This document shows positions 1 through 4,730 of a DNA stretch of 9,582 bases, piece after piece (position 1 is the stretch's first letter; the number at the start of each line of letters is the position of its first letter). Both the position numbers and the translations under genes were made by a program. The stretch is from SLJM01 sp964415785 (lineage in GTDB: Bacteria; Myxococcota_A; Bradymonadia; Bradymonadales; Bradymonadaceae): NCBI GenBank assembly GCA_964415785.1, contig CAYQBU010000153.1:1-9582 (forward strand), in the 5' to 3' direction. Under the pieces are notes generated by a model. The model was given only the letters and a program-made list of their open reading frames with translations, ran no database searches and was not told the origin of the DNA.

Positions 1-1
1 G

Positions 2-1033
2 GTATGCCCCACGGCGGTCGAGCCCGACGACCCGCGTTCCTACTACTCGGTGGCCCGACGCCTGGCCGAAGAGACCCCGGGGGGGTATCTGGCCAACCAG
101 TACCACAATCCCTCGAATCCGAAGGCCCACTATCGCACCACGGGGCCCGAATTGTGGGAGCAAACGGGCGGTGAGATCGACGTCTTTATCGCCACGATGG
201 GAACCGGGGGAACGATCACGGGCACGGCGAAATACCTGAAGGAGAAGAACCCGGACATCACGATTGTGGGCGTCGATCCCATCGGATCGATTTACTACGA
301 TTATTTCAAGACCGGAAAGATCACCGAGGCCCACTCCTACCTGGTGGAGGGCTTTGGCGAAGATATCATTCCGTCGACCATGGAGTTTGAATTTGTCGAT
401 GAGGTGGTGCGGGTCTCCGATCAGGAGTGCTTTCAGTGGACGCGGCGGCTGGTGCGCGAAGAAGGGATCTTTGCCGGGGGCTCTTCCGGGGGCGTGATGG
501 CGGGGGCGATCAAATATGCAGAGACGCTGGAGGAACCGAAGACGATCGTGGCCCTGATCTGCGATAGCGGGGCGCGCTATATGAGTAAGATCTTTGACGA
601 CGACTGGATGCGTGAAAACGGCTTTTTAGACGATCGCTTCGGCGACGGGCAGGTGGCCGATATTTTGGCCAATAAGGACGGCGATGGCCAGGTGTTGACG
701 GCGCGGCCGGACGAGGATGTGGCGGCGGTCATCGATCGCATGAAGGCCCATGGGATCAGTCAGTTGCCGGTGGTCGACGAGGCCTCGGGCCAGGTCCAGG
801 GATTGGTCAATGAGTCCGATGTGCTCGATCATCTGCTGAGCGATGGCGCCCACGACGATACGGTGGAACACCTGGTGGAATCGGGGTTTGCGGCCGTCGA
901 GGCCGGCGATCGGGTGGCCACGATCGGCGATTTATTTGAAGACGGCCGCGTGCTCCTCGTCATGGAAGAGGAGCGTTTGGTGGGCATCATCACCAAGATC
1001 GATTTCATTGATTACGTCACGGAGCAACTCTGA
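2..1033 (+). CDS. cbs: Cystathionine beta-synthase, 3' part (5' end outside window)
   Basis: This PLP-dependent cytoplasmic enzyme condenses serine (or O-acetylserine) with homocysteine to cystathionine, the first step of transsulfuration. The frame is open from base 2, so the N-terminal part with the catalytic lysine is missing, and the GTG at 50 is internal. Visible are the phosphate-binding loop GTGGTIT (200-220), the GVDPIGS segment, AGGSSGG (about 473-493), and the RYMSKIFDDDWM stretch that is typical of CBS rather than CysK. From about base 650 to the stop lies a tandem CBS (Bateman) domain pair, with SQLPVVDE in the first repeat and VGIITKIDFIDYV closing the second. In several CBS enzymes such pairs bind S-adenosylmethionine and regulate activity; whether this one does is inference. 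An O-acetylserine-dependent synthase is the main alternative, made less likely by the Bateman pair. It heads the visible part of a tight + strand gene string. Confidence 0.93.
   Translation, partial: VCPTAVEPDDPRSYYSVARRLAEETPGGYLANQYHNPSNPKAHYRTTGPELWEQTGGEIDVFIATMGTGGTITGTAKYLKEKNPDITIVGVDPIGSIYYDYFKTGKITEAHSYLVEGFGEDIIPSTMEFEFVDEVVRVSDQECFQWTRRLVREEGIFAGGSSGGVMAGAIKYAETLEEPKTIVALICDSGARYMSKIFDDDWMRENGFLDDRFGDGQVADILANKDGDGQVLTARPDEDVAAVIDRMKAHGISQLPVVDEASGQVQGLVNESDVLDHLLSDGAHDDTVEHLVESGFAAVEAGDRVATIGDLFEDGRVLLVMEEERLVGIITKIDFIDYVTEQL
1021..1024 (+). promoter_or_regulatory. Ribosome binding site supporting a GTG start at 1035
   Basis: GGAG lies inside the last codons of cbs, 10 bases before GTG 1035, which itself sits one base after the cbs stop. 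This favours GTG 1035 and translational coupling to cbs. The alternative ATG at 1068 has GAAGG directly touching it, which is too close to act as a binding site. Starts upstream of 1035 in the same frame overlap cbs and would spoil the signal peptide. Confidence 0.5.
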
Positions 1034-1034
1034 A

Positions 1035-1961
1035 GTGAGCACAACCGCAAATGCAGGTATTCGAAGGATGGGCCGGTGGTGGGTGGCGGTGATGGCGTTG
1101 GCCCTGGTGGTCGGTGTGGGGGCAGGTGAAGCCACGGCCCAGCAAGGCGAGCGCGTGGAAATCACACTGACGGTGGACCATCGGCCGGCCGACGACGATG
1201 AGCGACGCGAAGTCGTGGTTCAGCGACGCGAGGAGATCAATGAAATGGTCGTTCGACGCATCGAAACGCGTCTGGAGGCCATCGGGGTCAAATACTGGGA
1301 GATCGACGTCGGCTCCGACCATACGATCGAGATCACCGTCTATGGTGACTTTGATGGCCAGGTGGTCCGAGGGGCGATCATTCCCCGAGGCCGCATGGAG
1401 TTGCGGCGCGTAAAGGTCGACGACAGCCCCTGGGCCCATATCGCAGCGGAGCTTCCAGAGGGCGTGGAGCTGGAAGCCCCCCGCCAGGGGGTCTTTCGAA
1501 CCGATCAGCTTTTTTTGACGGCCCCATCGCCGGCGGTTCTCCAGGAAGTGATTGACGAGTACGGACCCTCTAATGACGAGGTGCATATCTTTCCGCAAGA
1601 AGATGGGTTTCGCACCGTGCGCCTGGGAAGGGCCGTGGCCTCCGAGAGCCATGTGCGATCGGGCTCTTTGGGGCGGAGTCCGGCCGGCGATCCACGGATC
1701 GACGTGCGGCTGGAGTCTGCGGTGGCCCATGAAGCGCTGAGCGGTCAGGATGGCACAAGCCATCTGGCGATGGTCCTCGACGGCGAGGTGGTCGCCTTGA
1801 TCCCCACTCGCCAGCACCATCGGTCGGCCACCTTTGATATCGACCCCCCACCCCATTTGACCTCTCGTGAGGCCAAGCAGGCGTGGGCGATGCAGGTGGC
1901 GGGCCGCTTGAGCGCCCCGATGCCGATTCGCTTGATAGAATTTGATGACTTACAGCAATAG
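1035..1961 (+). CDS. Exported SecD P1-domain-like protein without membrane channel
   Basis: Predicted 308-residue exported protein. Residues 1-36 form a signal peptide: basic R10/R11/R14, a hydrophobic core at about 15-31, and an A-T-A site before Q36. No further membrane segment is visible. Segments in order resemble the periplasmic P1 domain of SecD: RIETRLEAIGV (75-85, cf. the SecD pattern 'R..RV..lGV'), DHTIEITVYG, GRMELRRV (119-126), LAMVLDGEVVA (about 244-254, cf. SecD 'lAIVLDG.V'), and a C-terminal helix ending LSAPMPIRLIE, like the SecD 'GaLP.P..I.E' end of P1. The SecD transmembrane half is absent and the length is well below a full SecD (about 500-600 residues), so this is a free-standing homologue of the export-assisting domain. 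Its function is unknown; a periplasmic folding or binding role is only a guess. It starts one base after cbs and ends 14 bases before the next gene. An alternative start is ATG 1068 (297 residues). Confidence 0.68.
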   Translation: MSTTANAGIRRMGRWWVAVMALALVVGVGAGEATAQQGERVEITLTVDHRPADDDERREVVVQRREEINEMVVRRIETRLEAIGVKYWEIDVGSDHTIEITVYGDFDGQVVRGAIIPRGRMELRRVKVDDSPWAHIAAELPEGVELEAPRQGVFRTDQLFLTAPSPAVLQEVIDEYGPSNDEVHIFPQEDGFRTVRLGRAVASESHVRSGSLGRSPAGDPRIDVRLESAVAHEALSGQDGTSHLAMVLDGEVVALIPTRQHHRSATFDIDPPPHLTSREAKQAWAMQVAGRLSAPMPIRLIEFDDLQQ

Positions 1962-1975
1962 ACCGAGGAGCATCG

Positions 1976-2632
1976 ATGACTGAGGAGCGCCCGAGTCCAG
2001 AGGCGGTGCGGGGAAGCTGGATCTGCTTGACCCCAAAACAAGAAATCGGCGAGGTCCGCGACGAAGCCCACGAGCTATTCGCCTTTGATATCGGGGGAAG
2101 CTACCGCCGTCACACGGTGCGTCCATCGGGCAAGGTGTCCCAGGAGGAAGTCGGCGAATACACCTTCGACGGCGACTTTCTGATCCTTCGTGGCCGACGC
2201 ACCCACACCTACCGCGTGGAGCAACGCGAGAGCTGGCGATGGCATCTCGAGGGAAAGAAGAAGAGCCGAATCTTTTTCAGAGGTTATATCGAGGACGATC
2301 CTCGGCAAGCGCTGGACGTCGAGGAAGTCCGCGAACTGGGCCTGATGGCGCGACGCCTTCGCCTCCAGGCCTGCGTTCAGGGCGACGATCCCATCTGGGA
2401 GTTAATCCATCCTTCGGCAAGTGGGGAGCAACGACTGGCTGTGGTGAGTGTAGACGACAGCCAGAACGCACCCTGGGTGGGCGTTGAGCCCCTTGTGACG
2501 GGCGTAGATCAGCAAACCTGGGAGCGTCTGGTGGCCACCTCTGTGGTGGGCAACTCCGTGGAGGCCGATGGCGAAGTGGGAGTGGAGATGACGCTTTTTG
2601 ATGACGGGAAAACCACCCAGATCGGGGGGTAG
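1976..2632 (+). CDS. Unknown cytoplasmic protein with lipocalin-like N-terminal half
   Basis: 218 residues, no signal peptide, no membrane segment, acidic overall. The ATG at 1976 has a good GAGGAG site (1965-1970) five bases upstream. I do not recognise the family. Residues about 9-95 have the rhythm of a small beta barrel: a GSW opening, alternating strands with a G-x-Y turn (GGSYRRH), GEYTFDGDFLILRG, then HTYRVEQ and WHLEG. This resembles lipocalin-like or META-type domains, but the match is by pattern only. The second half (about 115-218) is also strand-rich (LRLQACVQG, ELIHPS, RLAVVSVDD, VEADGEVGVEMTLF) and may be a second barrel. It lies between the SecD-like gene and orn in the same tight string, so co-transcription is likely, but the context gives no clear job. 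No catalytic motif is seen. Confidence 0.8.
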   Translation: MTEERPSPEAVRGSWICLTPKQEIGEVRDEAHELFAFDIGGSYRRHTVRPSGKVSQEEVGEYTFDGDFLILRGRRTHTYRVEQRESWRWHLEGKKKSRIFFRGYIEDDPRQALDVEEVRELGLMARRLRLQACVQGDDPIWELIHPSASGEQRLAVVSVDDSQNAPWVGVEPLVTGVDQQTWERLVATSVVGNSVEADGEVGVEMTLFDDGKTTQIGG

Positions 2633-2659
2633 ACCGCACCGTGAACCCTTGGAGTTGGC

Positions 2660-3223
2660 ATGGCCTCGCAAGATAACCTGGTATGGATCGATTTGGAGAT
2701 GACCGGTCTCGATGTACAGGCATGCACCATTCTAGAGATCGCAACCATCATCACCGACGCCGACCTCGAAATCATTGCCGAAGGGCCGGATCTGGTCATT
2801 CACCAGCCCGATGAGGTGCTGGAGGCTATGGATGAGTGGAATACCCGCCACCATGGGGATTCGGGGCTTACGAAGGCCGTTCAAGAGTCGACGCTGAGCC
2901 TTCAACAGGCCGAAAAGCGCACCTTGAGCTTCGTCCAGCGATACTGCCACCGCGATACGGCCCCACTCTGCGGTAACTCGATATGGCAAGACCGCCGCTT
3001 TCTGGGGCGCTACATGCCGACCTTAGAGGACTATCTTCACTACCGGGTCATCGACGTGTCCTCCATCAAAGAAGTGGTCAAGCGCTGGTATCCGGACTCC
3101 TATCGCAATCGCAAAAAAGGGGGCAGTCACCGCGCCCTCGATGATATTCGCGAGTCTATCGCCGAGCTGCGCCACTACCGCGAGACGGTTTTCGCAGCAC
3201 CCGGCGGTCAGGGGGGCGCCTAA
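2660..3223 (+). CDS. orn: Oligoribonuclease (DEDDh 3'-5' exonuclease)
   Basis: Orn degrades 2-5 nucleotide RNAs, including the pGpG left from cyclic-di-GMP breakdown, to mononucleotides in the cytoplasm. The 187-residue protein matches the family length (about 180) and shows all catalytic residues: WIDLEMTG with D11 and E13, GNSIWQDRRFL with D111, and HRALDDIRES with H157 and D162 in the HxAxxD arrangement that defines DEDDh enzymes. EIATIITDADLEIIAEGP and the RYMPTLEDYLHYR segment are also characteristic. ATG 2660 has GGAG (2651-2654) five bases upstream. It follows the unknown gene by 27 bases and ends the + strand string. The C-terminal tail, PGGQGGA, is a little longer than in Escherichia coli and is glycine-rich. 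A 6-bp inverted repeat (3219-3232) overlaps the stop codon but has no T-tract, so I do not call it a terminator. Confidence 0.97.
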   Translation: MASQDNLVWIDLEMTGLDVQACTILEIATIITDADLEIIAEGPDLVIHQPDEVLEAMDEWNTRHHGDSGLTKAVQESTLSLQQAEKRTLSFVQRYCHRDTAPLCGNSIWQDRRFLGRYMPTLEDYLHYRVIDVSSIKEVVKRWYPDSYRNRKKGGSHRALDDIRESIAELRHYRETVFAAPGGQGGA

Positions 3224-3243
3224 GGACTTAGGGCCCAGAATCT

Positions 3244-3269
3244 CGCCATCGAACCCCTCCCAGGGTGCT
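3244..3269 (-). repeat. Left copy of REP-like repeat flanking the transposase gene
   Basis: Read on the - strand this copy is AGCACCCTGGGAGGGGT followed, after four bases, by TGGCG. The first 17 bases are identical, in inverted orientation, to 4662-4678, and TGGCG recurs at the same spacing there (4683-4687) and in a third copy (6499-6503). It sits about 20 bases past the orn stop and about 215 bases past the 3' end of the transposase gene. The identity over 17 bases is directly seen; the REP-like role is inferred from the transposase type. Confidence 0.75.
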
Positions 3270-3329
3270 TCGAAACTCCTGTTGGAGCTCGAAAAATTTG
3301 GTGCTGATTGGCTACGAACCCATGGAGTG

Positions 3330-3351
3330 GAAATGGAGGGTTTTCCATTTC
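3330..3351. repeat. Small hairpin, 8-bp stem
   Basis: GAAATGGA (3330-3337) pairs perfectly with TCCATTTC (3344-3351) around the loop GGGTTT. It lacks a following T-tract on both strands, so it is a poor intrinsic terminator. It may be a structural element of the mobile segment or chance. Confidence 0.45.
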
Positions 3352-3385
3352 TAACGTAAAATTCAACAAATGATGAAAGTTTGCT

Positions 3386-3401
3386 CTGTGAGAAGTCACA
3401 G
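3386..3401. repeat. Small hairpin, 6-bp stem with GAAG loop
   Basis: CTGTGA (3386-3391) and TCACAG (3396-3401) form a perfect stem around GAAG. The inner part, GAGAAGTCAC (3390-3399), recurs in direct orientation at 4624-4633 on the other side of the transposase gene, where the matching left arm of the stem is not preserved. IS200/IS605-type transposases recognise small hairpins, so a link to the adjacent gene is possible but unproven. Confidence 0.4.
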
Positions 3402-3436
3402 TGCTCCAAGTGCCGTCGCTTCGTTCGATTTGAAGG

Positions 3437-3452
3437 CAGAAGGGGGCGCTGA
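3437..3452 (+). repeat. Direct repeat, copy 1 (16 bp)
   Basis: CAGAAGGGGGCGCTGA here and CAGTAGGGGGCGCTGA at 3499-3514 differ at one of 16 bases. This copy is outside the transposase gene; the second is inside its last codons. The core GGGGGCGC also occurs at the end of orn (3212-3219), so part of the resemblance may be G-rich coincidence. Confidence 0.6.
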
Positions 3453-3484
3453 GTGTACGTCAGTGTTTGTACGTCGATAAGACG

Positions 3485-4474
3485 CTATCCGGTCGCTACA
3501 GTAGGGGGCGCTGAACTTGGCTCAGGGGAGGACTGACTGTCGTTGGCGGCCTGTGGAGAAGAAGGGCGATAGATACCGGGTTGGTCGGTGGGGATTTCGC
3601 GACACGAGATGGGAGCTTGCTTGCGGAGCTTGACGGTGCCGCAGGGAAAGATAGCTTTTTGTCCGATTAGCCAACGTTGAAGTTGGGTTTCGTAGTCGTC
3701 GAGAAAGGCCTTGTAGGTCGATATGGCGATGGCATTGGCGGATTTGGAACCAAAGGAGAAACGATTTTTGGGGCCCCGGTTGTTGAGGGCAGAATTGGCA
3801 GTTGACTTGGGGTCAAGGTCCAAGACCTCTTGCCGACCGAGGAAGGTTTTGCCTTTGGCTTTTCGCTGGGCGACCAATGCTTTTTCCCTCGCGCGTAGAC
3901 ATTCTTGAGCGAGAGTTCGTGCTTCTTCCAGCGGGAGGTGCCGAAGGCACGCGGGCGGTTTCGGGGTGTAAGTGATTTCTTCGGGGCCACTTTTTCCATA
4001 AAAGGCCTTGGGCTTTTTGGCAGTCATCTCTTGACCCCAATGCCGAGGTAGAATCTGGAAGCCTGGCCATTCGTCGACAGATTCGACCAGACCATCTTTG
4101 ACGGGATTGGTCCAGATGTAGACGAGGGTATCTAACTCCTTGGCATTTCCGATGTGGACATCGACGTATTTTCCGGGCATCCAGGTGGAGCCCTGGTAAT
4201 TGTGGTGCTTTTTCAAGCGTCGAGTAATGTTTCGGTTAAAGTCGGCCATGAAGTCGCTGCGATCGCCGGAGGTGTCGAGGCCCATGAGGTGATAGTGGTT
4301 GCTCATGGATGTGGCACCGGAAATTTCGAGGCCGTGGCGCTGGGCAGCGTAGAGCATTTCGTAAGCGACGACGGCGTTCGTGTAGTCCTCTGGTCGAAGT
4401 AGAAATTGGCCCTGACGGCAGCGACGCACAAGGTGGGCGGTTTGCCCCGGGATATGCCTTCGTTTTTTGCTCAT
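3485..4474 (-). CDS. IS200-like/RAYT HUH transposase (Y1 family) with long C-terminal extension
   Basis: 329-residue single-strand DNA transposase of the Y1 (HUH) class, closest in style to REP-associated tyrosine transposases. Residues 1-150 hold the domain: an N-terminal strand leading to HLVRRCRQGQF, the metal-binding His pair in SNHYHLMGLD (H60 and H62), and YIWTNPVKDGLV, whose Y119 is the likely nucleophile by position. Residues about 150-329 form a basic region and a Ser/Pro-rich tail beyond the usual roughly 150-200-residue domain. The start ATG (4474-4472) has GGGAG (4485-4481) six bases upstream. The last codons are built from one copy of a direct repeat (3499-3514), so the tail may have been gained by extension into repeat DNA. 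Inverted repeats on both sides and the lack of a TnpB partner favour RAYT over a classic IS605. The frame is intact with all key residues, so it may be active. Confidence 0.85.
   Translation of the reverse strand: MSKKRRHIPGQTAHLVRRCRQGQFLLRPEDYTNAVVAYEMLYAAQRHGLEISGATSMSNHYHLMGLDTSGDRSDFMADFNRNITRRLKKHHNYQGSTWMPGKYVDVHIGNAKELDTLVYIWTNPVKDGLVESVDEWPGFQILPRHWGQEMTAKKPKAFYGKSGPEEITYTPKPPACLRHLPLEEARTLAQECLRAREKALVAQRKAKGKTFLGRQEVLDLDPKSTANSALNNRGPKNRFSFGSKSANAIAISTYKAFLDDYETQLQRWLIGQKAIFPCGTVKLRKQAPISCREIPTDQPGIYRPSSPQAANDSQSSPEPSSAPPTVATG
3499..3514 (+). repeat. Direct repeat, copy 2, inside the transposase 3' end
   Basis: This copy matches 3437-3452 at 15 of 16 bases and, on the - strand, encodes the residues S-A-P-P-T near the transposase C-terminus. 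The distance between copy starts is 62 bases. Confidence 0.6.
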
Positions 4475-4730
4475 ATCAGTCTCCCGAATCTCATAAAAAT
4501 GAGGTGCATTAGCCCTGCGTGACGTCAGACGGTACGGCGTCCTTCAGTGGCTGATGACACTGCTCATGTGGTTCCCCGACTGATACTGAAGTGGGTGCTG
4601 ATCAAAGTTTTATCACCACCTCAGAGAAGTCACGAAAAAAATAGAAACGGAAACCGTGATGAGCACCCTGGGAGGGGTGAATTGGCGTCAAATGGGAGCG
4701 ATCTCGGGATCGGTAGCGTGCGGTTTTATT
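4475..4730. other. Intergenic segment between the transposase and alkaline phosphatase
   Basis: 256 bases that form the 5' leader of the transposase gene and the region past the phosphatase stop. It contains a 7-bp inverted repeat, CTTCAGT (4542-4548) and ACTGAAG (4585-4591), 36 bases apart. It also has a TGATCAAAGTTT stretch (4599-4610) resembling TGATGAAAGTTT at 3371-3382, a copy of GAGAAGTCAC (4624-4633), and the right copy of the inverted repeat (4662-4687). I see no coding frame with a good start and no convincing promoter or T-tract terminator. Confidence 0.55.
4662..4687 (+). repeat. Right copy of REP-like repeat flanking the transposase gene
   Basis: AGCACCCTGGGAGGGGT (4662-4678) is the exact inverse of 3253-3269, and TGGCG follows at the same distance. 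The similarity to the third copy at 6478 runs further, to about 4702: 30 of 41 bases agree without gaps. It lies about 190 bases upstream of the transposase start and about 45 bases past the phosphatase stop. No target-site duplication is seen outside the pair. Confidence 0.75.

Larger units (their letters stand above)
3224..3484. other. Intergenic segment between orn and the transposase, rich in short repeats
   Basis: 261 bases with no convincing gene. It holds the left copy of the inverted repeat (3244-3269); a hairpin with an 8-bp stem and 6-base loop (3330-3351); a 6-bp stem hairpin with loop GAAG (3386-3401); one copy of a 16-bp direct repeat (3437-3452); and TGTACGTC twice (3454-3461 and 3468-3475). 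None of the hairpins is followed by a T-tract on either strand, so neither orn nor the transposase gene has a clear intrinsic terminator here. The base composition is more AT-rich than in the orn operon. Confidence 0.6.

Noticed and set aside
843..1034. An upstream extension of the SecD-like gene overlapping cbs
   Set aside because: The extension is out-of-frame cbs coding sequence and would bury the signal peptide in the middle of the protein.
1017..1856. A 279-codon open frame on the - strand
   Set aside because: It is antisense to the SecD-like gene, which has a signal peptide, ribosome site and family resemblance. The antisense protein has no recognisable motif; it is a by-product of GC-rich codon use.
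3219..3232. Inverted repeat CCTAAG-GA-CTTAGG over the orn stop as a terminator
   Set aside because: The two-base loop and missing T-tract make it a poor terminator.
3253..4678. Classic insertion sequence with terminal inverted repeats
   Set aside because: The enzyme is an HUH-Y1 type, which does not use such ends. There is no target-site duplication, and the repeat similarity continues outside the 17-bp pair and recurs elsewhere without a transposase.
4699..4712. CGATC-TCGG-GATCG hairpin past the phosphatase stop as a terminator
   Set aside because: The stem is only 5 bp and no T-tract follows on the - strand.
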